Source: an uncultured Eubacteriales bacterium
Lineage (GTDB): Bacteria > Bacillota > Clostridia > Oscillospirales > CAG-272
Direction of reading: 5' to 3'
Assembly: GCA_900544985.1 (NCBI GenBank)
Contig: UQXK01000026.1
Coordinates: 1-24,309 of the forward strand
DNA length: 24,309 bases
Shown: positions 6,317 to 15,321 of the stretch, one piece after another
Position numbering within the stretch: position 1 is the stretch's first letter
Layout of the letters: each line of letters starts with the position of its first letter
Translations under genes and position numbers: made by a program
Notes under the pieces: generated by a model
Database searches by the model: none
What the model was told of the DNA's origin: nothing
What the model saw: the letters and a program-made list of their open reading frames with translations, nothing else

Positions 6317-7399
6317 ATGGATAAACTCGAAAAGGCGAGAAAAGAAATAAACGAAGCGGACAAAGAGATAGCGGCGCTCTTTGTGAAGCGTATGACCGCC
6401 GTAAAAGATGTTGCGGAATACAAAAAGGAAAGAGGACTTCCCGTGCTCGACCGCGAGCGCGAGGACGCGCTTATCGCGAGAAACAGCGCATTTGTGGAGG
6501 ACGGGGAATTACGCGCCTATTATGTGAACTTTTTAAAATATTCAATGGAGCTTTCGCGTTCGTTTCAACATAAACTCATAAGCGGAGCGAAGGTCGCGTA
6601 CAGCGGGACAGAGGGCGCTTTTGCGTGCAGTGCGGCAAAGCTTCTTTTCCCGGACGCGGAACACGTTTCCTTCGGAGATTTCGAATCCGCATATAACTCT
6701 GTTGTAAACGGGGAATGCGACAGCGTCGTTCTTCCGATAGAGAACAGCTTTGCGGGGGAGGTCGGACAGGTGACAGATCTTATTTTCTCCGGCACGCTTT
6801 ATATAAATAATGTAATGAACCTTTCGGTAAAGCAGGATCTTCTCGGCGTTCCCGGAAGCACGACAGACGATATAAAAGAGGTCATAAGCCATCCGCAGGC
6901 GATAGCGCAATCCGCAAAGTTTATAAGAGAGCACGGTTTTGTATCTACGCCGTTTTCAAATACGGCGCTTGCGGCAAAGCACGTTGCGGAGCTTTCCGAT
7001 AAGAGCATTGCGGCAATTGCAAGCGATGACGCCGCGAAGATATACGGTCTTACCGTCCTTGCAAGCGGAATAAACGACAGCGGAATGAATACGACGCGTT
7101 TTGCCACGTTTTCAAGAGTTGAAAACGACGGCGCAGGACGCCCGGACGACAATTTTATACTCGTTTTCACCGTTAAAAACGAGGCGGGCTCTCTTGCAGA
7201 GGCGATAAACATAATCGGTAAATACGGATATAATATGCGTTCTCTCCGTTCGCGCCCGCGAAAAGAGCTCATGTGGCAGTATTATTTCTATGTAGAGGCA
7301 GAGGGAAATATAAGAAACGAAAACGGAAAGAATATGATGAGAGAGCTTTCCTCCATGTGCGACAAGCTCAAACTTGTCGGTTCTTACAAAGTAAAATGA
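6317..7399 (+). CDS. pheA: Bifunctional chorismate mutase / prephenate dehydratase
   Basis: It converts chorismate to prephenate and then to phenylpyruvate. Residues 1-90 form an AroQ-type chorismate mutase (KEINEADKEIAALF, LDREREDAL). From about 93 the dehydratase begins with KVAYSGTEGAFA and contains the NTTRF motif (Thr/Arg near 259-261). A C-terminal ACT domain (about 275-355) has EAGSL and SLRSRP, which correspond to the GAL and ESRP Phe-binding motifs, the latter altered. Feedback inhibition by Phe is therefore likely but not certain. I chose ATG 6317 because GGAG is 6 nt upstream and the mutase N-terminus then has usual length. ATG 6302, in frame, has only a weak site. Confidence 0.94.
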   Translation: MDKLEKARKEINEADKEIAALFVKRMTAVKDVAEYKKERGLPVLDREREDALIARNSAFVEDGELRAYYVNFLKYSMELSRSFQHKLISGAKVAYSGTEGAFACSAAKLLFPDAEHVSFGDFESAYNSVVNGECDSVVLPIENSFAGEVGQVTDLIFSGTLYINNVMNLSVKQDLLGVPGSTTDDIKEVISHPQAIAQSAKFIREHGFVSTPFSNTALAAKHVAELSDKSIAAIASDDAAKIYGLTVLASGINDSGMNTTRFATFSRVENDGAGRPDDNFILVFTVKNEAGSLAEAINIIGKYGYNMRSLRSRPRKELMWQYYFYVEAEGNIRNENGKNMMRELSSMCDKLKLVGSYKVK

Positions 7400-7418
7400 T
7401 TTTTATCGGGAGATTTTT

Positions 7419-8441
7419 ATGACCATACATGTAGACCTTTCCGAAAGAGGATATGATATAGAGCTTTCTCGCGGAGCAATAAAAAGAGCGGGCGAGCTTT
7501 TGCCGCTATGCCGCAAAGTCCTTGTTGTGACGGACGACGGCGTGCCGTCGGAATATGCGGACACAGTCGCGTCCTTTGCGGAATACGCTTTTAAAGCGGT
7601 AATACCGCAGGGGGAAGCGAGCAAGAGCATGAAATATTTTGAAATGCTGCTTCTTTTGATGCTCGAAAACGGATTTACAAGACACGACGCGGTAGTCGCC
7701 GTCGGCGGCGGAGTTGTAGGGGACCTTGCGGGCTTTGCGGCGTCGTGCTATATGCGCGGAATAGATTTTTACAATATTCCCACGACGCTTCTTTCACAGG
7801 TGGATTCGTCGATAGGCGGCAAGACCGCCGTCGATTTTCACGGCGTGAAAAATATCGTCGGCACGTTTTATCAGCCGAAAAAGGTCATAATCGACCCCGA
7901 CGTTCTGAAAACTCTGCCGAAAAGACAGATAGCGGCGGGCTTTGCCGAATCCGTAAAAATGGCGCTCACGTTCGATGAAGCTTTCTTCTCTTTTCTTGAA
8001 AAAGAGGATGCGTTTGAAAATATAGATAAAGTCATAGAAAAATCTCTTCTTATAAAAAAATATGTCGTCGAAAGGGATGAAAAGGAATCGTCTTTAAGGA
8101 AAGTCCTGAATTTCGGGCATACGATAGGTCACGGAATAGAGAGCGAAAAATCCCCCTTTCTTTATCACGGAGAGTGTGTGGCGCTCGGAATGCTTCCCAT
8201 GTGCTCCGATGAGATAAGGGAAAGACTTATAAACGTTCTTTCGCGCGCGGGACTTCCCGTTTCCTGCGATGTCGATATGGATCGAGTCATGGAAGCGGTC
8301 GCTCACGACAAAAAAAGCTCCTCGGACGGAATAGACTGCGTCACCGTCGAAAAAGCGGGAAGCTATATTATAGAAAAACTTTCGGTTTCGGAAATACGTG
8401 CACGTGCCGAAAAAATATTCTCTTCGGAGGGAAAAAGATGA
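7419..8441 (+). CDS. aroB: 3-dehydroquinate synthase
   Basis: This cytoplasmic NAD- and divalent-metal-dependent enzyme cyclises DAHP to 3-dehydroquinate, shikimate pathway step 2. It shows the NAD-binding VGGGVVGDLAGF, the strand IPTTLLSQVDSSIGGKTAVD and KNIVGTFYQP. Metal ligands are the Glu of AGFAESVK, the His of NFGHTIGH and the His of YHGECVALGM. Its length of 340 residues is usual. GGGAG lies 8 nt upstream of ATG. The stop overlaps the aroC start in ATGA, so the two are translationally coupled. Confidence 0.97.
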   Translation: MTIHVDLSERGYDIELSRGAIKRAGELLPLCRKVLVVTDDGVPSEYADTVASFAEYAFKAVIPQGEASKSMKYFEMLLLLMLENGFTRHDAVVAVGGGVVGDLAGFAASCYMRGIDFYNIPTTLLSQVDSSIGGKTAVDFHGVKNIVGTFYQPKKVIIDPDVLKTLPKRQIAAGFAESVKMALTFDEAFFSFLEKEDAFENIDKVIEKSLLIKKYVVERDEKESSLRKVLNFGHTIGHGIESEKSPFLYHGECVALGMLPMCSDEIRERLINVLSRAGLPVSCDVDMDRVMEAVAHDKKSSSDGIDCVTVEKAGSYIIEKLSVSEIRARAEKIFSSEGKR

Positions 8442-9529
8442 AAAACACATTCGGAACATCGGTCTGCCTTACCGTTTTCGGTGAGAGCCACGGACCTTAT
8501 ATAGGAGCGGTTCTCGACGGACTTGCCCCCGGAATAGATGTGGACGAGGAAGCGATAAGACATGCTCTCACTCTCCGCCGTCCCGCGGGAAGAATATCGA
8601 CTGCGAGATGTGAAAAAGATGAATATATAATAGCGAGCGGCGTTTTCGAGGGGAAGACCACGGGCACTCCCATTGCGGTAATCATACCTAATGAGGACAC
8701 GAGAAGCCGCGATTACGGCAAAAATTTCGGGCTTGCGCGCCCCGGACACGCGGACTACACCGCGCACTGCAAATACCACGGATTTGAGGATTATCGCGGC
8801 GGAGGGCATTTTTCGGGACGTGTTACGGCAGCTCTTGTGGCGCTCGGCGCGATAGCAAGATCCGCCCTTTCGAAGAAAGGAATATTTATAGGCACGCATA
8901 TAAAAGAGATATGCGGTACCTTCGACCGCGGATTTGAAGATTACATTAAAGATATAGACAGCCTTTACGACAGCGTGTTTCCCGTCCTCTCAAAGGAGAG
9001 CGAGGAAAAAATGCGCGAAGTCATAGAAAAGGCGGCGGAGAAAGGCGATAGTGTCGGAGGTGTGCTCGAAACCGTTGTAACGGGAGTTCCCGCAGGCGTA
9101 GGCGAGCCGTTCTTCGATTCGTTCGAGAGCACGATATCCCATATGATGTTCTCCGTTCCCGCGGTAAAGGGAGTAATGTTCGGCGCGGGAGAAAAATTTG
9201 CCCGTATGAGAGGCAGCGAAGCGAACGACCCTATCAGGATAAAAGACGGAAAAGTCTATACTGTTACAAACAACAACGGCGGCGTATGCGGCGGAATAAC
9301 GAACGGAGAGCCCGTTTTGTTCAGCTGCATAGTAAAACCGACTTCCTCGATATACAAATCGCAGGAAACCATCGATATGTATAAAAACGAAAACAGCACT
9401 CTCACTGTGGAGGGAAGGCATGACCCGTGTATCGTCCACCGCGCGAGAATCGTTGTGGACAGCCTTTGCGCTATCGCGCTTTGCGATATGCTGGCGGGCA
9501 GATTCGGCACGGATTACATCGCTCTTTGA
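8438..9529 (+). CDS. aroC: Chorismate synthase
   Basis: It converts 5-enolpyruvylshikimate-3-phosphate to chorismate using reduced FMN, shikimate step 7. Family signatures are FGESHGPYIGAVLDG at the N-terminus, RPGHADYT in the middle with GGGHFSGRVTA following, and RHDPCIVHRARIVVDS near the C-terminus. Its length of 363 residues is standard. The start ATG lies in the aroB stop (ATGA) and AGGG precedes it by about 7 nt. A 41-nt gap to aroE-aroK follows. Confidence 0.97.
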   Translation: MKNTFGTSVCLTVFGESHGPYIGAVLDGLAPGIDVDEEAIRHALTLRRPAGRISTARCEKDEYIIASGVFEGKTTGTPIAVIIPNEDTRSRDYGKNFGLARPGHADYTAHCKYHGFEDYRGGGHFSGRVTAALVALGAIARSALSKKGIFIGTHIKEICGTFDRGFEDYIKDIDSLYDSVFPVLSKESEEKMREVIEKAAEKGDSVGGVLETVVTGVPAGVGEPFFDSFESTISHMMFSVPAVKGVMFGAGEKFARMRGSEANDPIRIKDGKVYTVTNNNGGVCGGITNGEPVLFSCIVKPTSSIYKSQETIDMYKNENSTLTVEGRHDPCIVHRARIVVDSLCAIALCDMLAGRFGTDYIAL

Positions 9530-9570
9530 AAATAGGGCTTTGTCTATGAAAGGGGCATCACGGGGAATAT

Positions 9571-10815
9571 ATGATATACGGTCTTGTCGGAGAGAAGCTG
9601 CCGCACAGCTTCTCGAAAGAAATACATGAAAAAATAGGGCTTTACAAATATGAGCTCTGCGAAGTGGCAAAGGAAGACTTCGATTCTTTCGCGGAGAAAA
9701 AGGATTTTACGGGAATAAACATAACCATTCCGTATAAGCAGAGCATTATACCGCACCTTTACTTTATAAGCGACAAGGCAAAGGCGATAGGCGCCGTAAA
9801 TGTCGCGATAAACAAAGACGGCAAGCTCTACGGATACAACACGGATTTCGAGGGACTTCGCTCTCTTATACTTCGCGAAGGGTTTGATTTTTTTGGAAAA
9901 ACGGTGCTGATACTCGGCACGGGCGGAACATCAAAGACGGCGCGCGCGGTTGCGGAAGACTTGGGCGCTTTAAACATTGTAAACGTGAGCCGCAGGGAGA
10001 GCGCGGGGGCTGTAACATTCGGGGAAGCCGTTTTAAAATACGGTGACGCGGATTTTATAATAAATACGACGCCGAGCGGAATGTACCCCGAAACGGAAAA
10101 TATTCCCTACGACATGGACCTTTCCGCGTTCGCCTCTCTTTCGGGCGTTATCGATGTGATATATAATCCCATTTCCACAAAGCTTGTAAATTCCGCAAGA
10201 AAGCTCGGCATTCCTGCCGTAGGCGGGCTTTATATGCTCGTTTCGCAGGCGGTCGCGGCGGCGGAGCTTTTCACGGGCGAAAAACTCGGAAAAGAAGTTT
10301 GTGAGAAAATATACCGCGAACTGCTTTCGGAAAAGGAAAATATCGTCCTTGTCGGAATGCCGGGAAGCGGGAAGAGCACCGTCGGCGCGCTTCTTTCGGA
10401 AAGACTCGGCAAAGCTTTTTACGATTCGGACGAAGAACTTTCAAAAAAGACAGGAAATATTTCCGAATACATAAATAAAAACGGAGAGGCGTCTTTCCGC
10501 GAAGCGGAGAGCGAGACGATAAAGGAGCTCTCCGGAAAAACGACGGGAGCCGTTATATCCACAGGCGGCGGCGCCGTTCTGAAATACGAAAATGTTGAAG
10601 CGCTTCGAAGAAACGGCAGGATATATTTTATCGACAGGGACATTTCGCTAATAACGCCGACAAAGTCGCGCCCGCTTTCATCGAACAGAGAAAAACTTCA
10701 AAAGCTCTATAATGAGCGCTATGAAATATATCTTTCTTCATGCGACAAGAGAATACAAAATAACGGCTCGCCCGAAGAGTGCGCCGACAAAATAACGGAG
10801 GATATCGGAAAATGA
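9571..10815 (+). CDS. aroE: Fused shikimate dehydrogenase - shikimate kinase
   Basis: One frame encodes two consecutive pathway enzymes. Residues 1 to about 250 are shikimate dehydrogenase: SxS-type substrate site LPHSFSKE, NITIPYK with the catalytic Lys, NTDFEGL (Asp 92), nucleotide-binding ILGTGGTSKTA, and GLYMLVSQA at the end of the domain. Residues from about 256 to 414 are shikimate kinase: Walker A GMPGSGKST (Lys 268), FREAESE, and STGGGAVL. The frame is continuous without stop or slippery site, so this is a true gene fusion (aroE-aroK). The kinase lid (SRPLSSN) is recognisable. It reduces 3-dehydroshikimate and then phosphorylates shikimate. ATG overlaps nothing upstream, and the stop overlaps the aroQ start. 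Confidence 0.94.
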   Translation: MIYGLVGEKLPHSFSKEIHEKIGLYKYELCEVAKEDFDSFAEKKDFTGINITIPYKQSIIPHLYFISDKAKAIGAVNVAINKDGKLYGYNTDFEGLRSLILREGFDFFGKTVLILGTGGTSKTARAVAEDLGALNIVNVSRRESAGAVTFGEAVLKYGDADFIINTTPSGMYPETENIPYDMDLSAFASLSGVIDVIYNPISTKLVNSARKLGIPAVGGLYMLVSQAVAAAELFTGEKLGKEVCEKIYRELLSEKENIVLVGMPGSGKSTVGALLSERLGKAFYDSDEELSKKTGNISEYINKNGEASFREAESETIKELSGKTTGAVISTGGGAVLKYENVEALRRNGRIYFIDRDISLITPTKSRPLSSNREKLQKLYNERYEIYLSSCDKRIQNNGSPEECADKITEDIGK

Positions 10816-11261
10816 AAATACTTGTTTTAAACGGTCCGAATCTCAATATGCTCGGCATAAGAGAGCCCGATATATACGGAAAAGCGACGTATGCGGCGCT
10901 CACGGAAAAAATAGAAGAGCACTGTAAGAGAAAAAATATCGAAGTGGAGATATATCAGTCGAACTACGAGGGTGATCTTGTGACAAAGATACAGAAAGCG
11001 TACGGTGTGTTTGACGGGATCGTAATAAATCCTGCGGCGTATACGCATACAAGTGTGGCGCTTCTCGACGCTCTCAAAGCGGTGGGGATACGTTCGATAG
11101 AGGTACATATATCCGACGTATCGAAAAGAGAAGATTTCAGACAGATAAGCTATGTTCGCGAATACTGCGAAAAGACGATAGCGGGACACGGATTTGACGG
11201 GTATACAGAGGCGATAGACGCGCTCCTTGTGCCTCCCGCAGAGAAAACGGAGAAGATATGA
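10812..11261 (+). CDS. aroQ: 3-dehydroquinate dehydratase, type II
   Basis: It dehydrates 3-dehydroquinate to 3-dehydroshikimate, pathway step 3, as a dodecamer in this family. It has the N-terminal signature LVLNGPNLNMLGIREPDIYG with catalytic Tyr 22, then NPAAYTHTSVAL and EVHISD (His 99). The 149 residues match the family. The ATG at 10812 overlaps the aroE-aroK stop as ATGA, with GGAGG upstream. An open frame upstream to 10779 merely overlaps the kinase gene. It overlaps aroA by 4 nt. Confidence 0.97.
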   Translation: MKILVLNGPNLNMLGIREPDIYGKATYAALTEKIEEHCKRKNIEVEIYQSNYEGDLVTKIQKAYGVFDGIVINPAAYTHTSVALLDALKAVGIRSIEVHISDVSKREDFRQISYVREYCEKTIAGHGFDGYTEAIDALLVPPAEKTEKI

Positions 11262-12478
11262 CAGTAAGAATTGAAAAAAGTACGGCAAAAGGAAGCGTCG
11301 CCGCTCCTCCGTCGAAGAGCTTTGCGCACAGACTTATAATCGGCGCTTCGATAGCGGGCGGAAGCACGGTTCACGGCGTTTCGAAAAGCGAGGATATGCT
11401 CGCAACGCTCGACTGCGCCGCGGCGCTTTTCGGAACGGAATATAAAAGGGAAGGCGACGATATAAAATTCCTCTTTTCCGATTTAAAAGGCGAGGCAAAA
11501 GGCGACCTTCTTTGCCGCGAAAGCGGAAGCACGATTCGCTTTTTTATACCTTTGTGTCTTTTAAAGGACAGCGAATGCACGCTTCGCGGAAGCGAGAGAC
11601 TTCTTTCCCGTCCACTCGATGTTTATGAAAATATATGCAAAGATCAGGGGCTTACATTTATCCGCGAAAAAGATTCGATAAAAGTAAAAGGACCTCTTAA
11701 ATCGGGTAGATTTACCGTTCCCGGCGATGTTTCAAGCCAGTTTATAAGCGGACTTCTTTTCGCACTTCCTCTTCTTGACGGGGACAGCGTTATCGATATT
11801 ATCCCGCCTGTTGAAAGTAAGCCTTATATAGATATAACGCTCGAAGCGCTCGCGCTTTTCGGCGTTTTCGCAAAATGGACGGACGAGAAAACGATATCCG
11901 TTGCGGGAAATCAGAAATATTCTCCCGCGGAAGTAAACGTCGAAGGCGATTATTCAAACGCCGCGTTTTTAGATGCTTTTAATATCATCGGCGGCGACGT
12001 TAAGGTCACTGGACTTTCGGAAAAGAGCGTTCAGGGAGACCGTGCATATGTCTCTTTATTCAAAAATCTGCTTGTGGGATTTTCTACGATAGATATTTCC
12101 GATATACCGGATCTTGCACCGATACTTATGAGCGTTGCCGCGGCTATGCACGGTGCAAGGCTTACGGGGACGCGCAGACTTAAAATAAAAGAAAGCGACA
12201 GAGGCGCGGCTATGGCAGAGGAGCTTTCGAAGTTCGGCGTCAGAGTAGACGTTTCGGACGACGAGATAACGGTCTTCGGCGGAATGTTAAAAACCCCCGA
12301 AAAAGAGCTTCTTTCGCACAACGACCACAGAATAGTGATGTCTCTTTCCGTTCTGTCATCTCTTACGGGCGGCACGATAAGCGGAGCGGAGGCGGTAAGA
12401 AAGAGCTACCCCGACTTTTTCGAAACGATAAAAAAACTTGGAATAGAGGTCAAGGAAATTGGAAATACCGAAGAATAA
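11258..12478 (+). CDS. aroA: 5-enolpyruvylshikimate-3-phosphate synthase
   Basis: It joins shikimate-3-phosphate and PEP, pathway step 6. Motifs seen in order are APPSKSFAHRLIIGA, CRESGSTIRFF, SSQFISGLLFALP, GDYSNAAFLDAF, DIPDLAPIL, LKIKESDRGAAMAEEL and HNDHRIVMSL. The active-site loop is CRESGSTIRF and not the enterobacterial LGNAGTAMRP, as is common in Clostridia. Length is 406 residues. It starts inside the aroQ stop (ATGA) after GGAGA, and its 3' end overlaps tyrA by 20 nt. Confidence 0.96.
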   Translation: MTVRIEKSTAKGSVAAPPSKSFAHRLIIGASIAGGSTVHGVSKSEDMLATLDCAAALFGTEYKREGDDIKFLFSDLKGEAKGDLLCRESGSTIRFFIPLCLLKDSECTLRGSERLLSRPLDVYENICKDQGLTFIREKDSIKVKGPLKSGRFTVPGDVSSQFISGLLFALPLLDGDSVIDIIPPVESKPYIDITLEALALFGVFAKWTDEKTISVAGNQKYSPAEVNVEGDYSNAAFLDAFNIIGGDVKVTGLSEKSVQGDRAYVSLFKNLLVGFSTIDISDIPDLAPILMSVAAAMHGARLTGTRRLKIKESDRGAAMAEELSKFGVRVDVSDDEITVFGGMLKTPEKELLSHNDHRIVMSLSVLSSLTGGTISGAEAVRKSYPDFFETIKKLGIEVKEIGNTEE

Positions 12479-13340
12479 AAAGATACTTATCGTAGGGCTC
12501 GGGCTTCTGGGCGGAAGCTATGCCATGGCGCTTACGAAAAAAGGATATGAAGTATACGCCATAACGAGAAGAGAGAGCACGATAGAATACGCCTTAAATC
12601 ACGGGCTTATAAAAGGCGGAACGACAGAGATAGATAAAGAGCTGATTTCCTCCGCCGATATTGCCGTGTTTGCGCTTTATCCGCATACTTTTATCGATTG
12701 GATAGAAAAATACGGAAAGTATTTTAAAAAGGGCGCGATAATCACCGATGTCACGGGCGTAAAGGGCTGTATCGTTGAAAAAGTTCAGGCGTCGCTTCCC
12801 GAAGGCGTGGAATTTATCGGTGCCCACCCTATGGCGGGAAGAGAAGTATACGGTGTCGAGAACAGCAACGACAAGATATTCGAGGGAGCAAACTATATAG
12901 TTACTCCCACGGATAAAAATACAAAAGAGGGGATAGAGACCTGCAAGGAGCTTGGAAGAATGCTCGGCTTCGGTCATATATCGGAGCTTTCCCCCGCGAA
13001 GCACGACCGCATGATAGCGTTTCTCTCCCAGCTTACCCACTGCATCGCCGTAGCGCTTATGACATGCAACGACGACAACAATATATGCGATTACACGGGC
13101 GACTCTTTCCGCGATCTTACGCGAATAGCGCGTATAAATGAGGATATGTGGAGCGAGCTTTTCATGCTCAACAAGGATTCGCTCATATCCGAGATAAAGG
13201 CGTTCGGAGGAGAGCTTGAAAAGCTTCGCCGTGCGCTCGAAACGGATGATATCGAAACAATGAAAAAAATGATGCGCGTTTCGACAGAGCGCCGCGCACT
13301 TTTTGATAAAAAGAAAAAAGAAGAACAAGAAGAACAATAA
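12459..13340 (+). CDS. tyrA: Prephenate dehydrogenase
   Basis: It oxidatively decarboxylates prephenate to 4-hydroxyphenylpyruvate. The N-terminal Rossmann motif is GLGLLGGS (residues 13-20). GAHPMAGRE and FLSQLTH carry the His residues typical of TyrA active sites. The start is TTG 12459, with GAGG 9 nt upstream, inside the end of aroA. At 293 residues it stops after the catalytic helical domain and has no C-terminal ACT domain, so Tyr allostery through that domain is absent. The last residues are a Lys/Glu/Gln-rich tail. Lack of ACT control fits with Tyr control placed in the leader attenuator. Confidence 0.94.
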   Translation: MEIPKNKKILIVGLGLLGGSYAMALTKKGYEVYAITRRESTIEYALNHGLIKGGTTEIDKELISSADIAVFALYPHTFIDWIEKYGKYFKKGAIITDVTGVKGCIVEKVQASLPEGVEFIGAHPMAGREVYGVENSNDKIFEGANYIVTPTDKNTKEGIETCKELGRMLGFGHISELSPAKHDRMIAFLSQLTHCIAVALMTCNDDNNICDYTGDSFRDLTRIARINEDMWSELFMLNKDSLISEIKAFGGELEKLRRALETDDIETMKKMMRVSTERRALFDKKKKEEQEEQ

Positions 13341-13370
13341 AAGTAAAAATTGAAATGTGAGGACACAGCT

Positions 13371-14399
13371 ATGAACATGAATTTCAAAAGAAAACTCCCC
13401 ATTCCGAAAGAGATAAAGGAGATGTACCCCATGACAGCCGAGCTTGCGGCGGTCAAAGCGGAGCGCGACAGACAGATAAAAGCCGTATTTGCGGGAGAAG
13501 ACGACAGACTCGTACTCGTTATAGGTCCTTGCTCCGCAGACAACGAAGACTCCGTCATGGATTACATGACAAGACTCCAAGGCGTACAGGAAAAGGTAAA
13601 GGACAGAATAATAATAATCCCGAGAGTTTATACCGGCAAACCGAGAACGATAGGCGACGGTTACAAGGGCATGGTACACCAGCCCGACCCCAATGCAGAG
13701 CCCGATATACTCAAAGGCATCATAGCGATACGCGAGATACATATGCGCGTACTTGCGGAGACGGGACTTTCCACAGCCGACGAAATGCTCTATCCCGAAA
13801 ACCACAGATATCTTTCGGACCTTCTTTCCTATGTCGCCGTCGGCGCGCGCAGCGTAGAGGACCAGCACCACAGACTCACGGCGAGCGGTCTTGATATCCC
13901 CTGCGGAATGAAGAACCCGACAAGCGGAGATATCTCCGTCATGATGAACTCCATAACGGCGGCACAGCACCCCCATATGTTTATCTACCGCGGTTGGGAA
14001 GTAGAGAGCACCGGCAACGAATACGCTCATGCGATACTTCGCGGCTATGTCAATAAACACGGTCAGTCTATGCCGAACTACCATTACGAGGATCTTATAC
14101 ATCTTTGCCAGAGCTATGATGAGAAGAAACTCAAAAATCCCGCTGTTATCATAGATACAAACCATTCCAACTCGGGCAAGAATTACCTTGAACAGACGAG
14201 AATCGCAAAGGAAGTCCTTCATTCCTGCAAATGCTCTCCCGAAATAAAGAAGCTTGTAAAAGGCTTTATGATAGAGAGCTACATCGAGGACGGCGCGCAG
14301 AAGATAGGAGACGGCATATACGGAAAATCCATCACGGACCCGTGCCTCGGCTGGGAAAAAACCGAGAGACTCATTCTCGATATGGCGGAAATAATTTAA
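13371..14399 (+). CDS. aroF: 3-deoxy-7-phosphoheptulonate (DAHP) synthase, class I
   Basis: It condenses PEP and erythrose-4-phosphate, the committed first step of the pathway. The sequence shows VIGPCSADN, PRVYTGKPRTIGDGYKG, GARSVEDQHHR, GMKNPTSGD and IDTNHSNSGK, typical of the AroF/G/H (class I alpha) family with PEP- and metal-binding residues. Length is 342 residues with no fused chorismate mutase. I chose ATG 13371, with GAGGA 7 nt upstream, over a TTG at 13350. It ends the operon, 30 nt after tyrA. Its position last means full expression needs readthrough of the leader terminators over about 9 kb. Confidence 0.95.
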   Translation: MNMNFKRKLPIPKEIKEMYPMTAELAAVKAERDRQIKAVFAGEDDRLVLVIGPCSADNEDSVMDYMTRLQGVQEKVKDRIIIIPRVYTGKPRTIGDGYKGMVHQPDPNAEPDILKGIIAIREIHMRVLAETGLSTADEMLYPENHRYLSDLLSYVAVGARSVEDQHHRLTASGLDIPCGMKNPTSGDISVMMNSITAAQHPHMFIYRGWEVESTGNEYAHAILRGYVNKHGQSMPNYHYEDLIHLCQSYDEKKLKNPAVIIDTNHSNSGKNYLEQTRIAKEVLHSCKCSPEIKKLVKGFMIESYIEDGAQKIGDGIYGKSITDPCLGWEKTERLILDMAEII

Positions 14400-14505
14400 G
14401 AAATCGCATTTTTGCGCGCACGAATACGCGCGGCGTAAAATTAACGACGCGGAATTAAAAAAGGCGTTATAGATCTTCTTTTTGCGGCAAATCAAAATTA
14501 AAAAA

Positions 14506-14534
14506 TTCCGGACGGGGAAAATACCCGTTCGGAA
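14506..14534 (+). other. Hairpin upstream of nadE
   Basis: TTCCGGACGGG pairs with CCCGTTCGGAA over 11 positions (one G-U) around a 7-nt loop. No U-run follows, so it is not a terminator. It ends 24 nt before the nadE start and could be a processing site or a 5' stabiliser. I found no convincing promoter in the 158-nt gap after aroF. Confidence 0.5.
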
Positions 14535-14557
14535 AGATAAATTCAGAGGTGAATAAA

Positions 14558-15301
14558 ATGTATAACTTCAATGTGGAAAAAGCGGTTGACGGATGCGTCG
14601 AATGGATAAAAGACTGGTTCGATAAAAACGGCAAAGGCTGCAACGTTATAATCGGTATATCCGGCGGCAAAGACAGCTCCGTTACGGCGGCGCTTTGCTG
14701 CAAGGCGCTCGGAAAAGAGAGAGTTTTCGGCGTGCTCATGCCCAACGGAGAGCAGAGCGATATCGAATTTTCGAGAGGAATATGCGAATTTCTCGGTATA
14801 GAGCATATGGAAGTTAACATAAAACCCGCGGTCGACGGCGTTTACGAGTCTCTCGGCGGAAGAATAGAGGTTTCCGAGCAGACGCGCCAGAATCTGCCGC
14901 CGAGAATACGTATGGCGACGCTTTATGCGATATCTCAGTCGAAAAACGGCAGAGTAGCAAACACCTGCAATCTCTCCGAGGACTGGGTCGGATATTCCAC
15001 AAAATACGGCGACGCCGCGGGGGATTTCGGTCCCGTTTCGCGCTTTACCGTTGCGGAAGTGAAGAGCATAGGCAAATATCTCGGAATCCCCGAAAGATAC
15101 GTTGAAAAAGTTCCGTCCGACGGTCTTTGCGGCAAAAGCGACGAGGACAAGCTCGGTTTTACCTACGCTGTTCTCGATAAATATATAAGAGAGGGCGTCA
15201 TAGACGATAAAAAAACAAAAGAGAGAATCGACGCGCTCCATATAGGAAATCTTTTCAAGCTTCAAACTCTCCCTGTTTTTGAATACGATCCTTCAAAATA
15301 A
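14558..15301 (+). CDS. nadE: NAD(+) synthase, ammonia-dependent
   Basis: It amidates nicotinic acid adenine dinucleotide to NAD in the cytoplasm. The PP-loop ATP pyrophosphatase motif SGGKDSS is at residues 35-41. NTCNLSEDWVGYSTKYGDAAGDF and PSDGLCGKSDEDKLGF match the NadE synthetase core. At 247 residues it lacks the N-terminal glutaminase domain, so it should use free ammonia. I chose ATG 14558, 6 nt after AGAGGTG. The GTG within that ribosome site (14549) is unlikely as a start. It is followed by a deaminase gene 20 nt downstream. Confidence 0.95.
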   Translation: MYNFNVEKAVDGCVEWIKDWFDKNGKGCNVIIGISGGKDSSVTAALCCKALGKERVFGVLMPNGEQSDIEFSRGICEFLGIEHMEVNIKPAVDGVYESLGGRIEVSEQTRQNLPPRIRMATLYAISQSKNGRVANTCNLSEDWVGYSTKYGDAAGDFGPVSRFTVAEVKSIGKYLGIPERYVEKVPSDGLCGKSDEDKLGFTYAVLDKYIREGVIDDKKTKERIDALHIGNLFKLQTLPVFEYDPSK

Positions 15302-15321
15302 TTTAAAATAAAGGAGTAATT

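Noticed and set aside
14413..14432. GCGCG...CGCGC inverted repeat after aroF as a terminator
   Set aside because: The stem is about 5-6 bp and no U-run follows.
12594..14495. A 633-codon open frame on the minus strand opposite tyrA and aroF
   Set aside because: It is antisense to two confidently identified enzymes, has low-complexity, Arg/Tyr/Cys-rich composition and no ribosome site or recognisable domain. Long antisense frames arise from the codon bias of the plus-strand genes.
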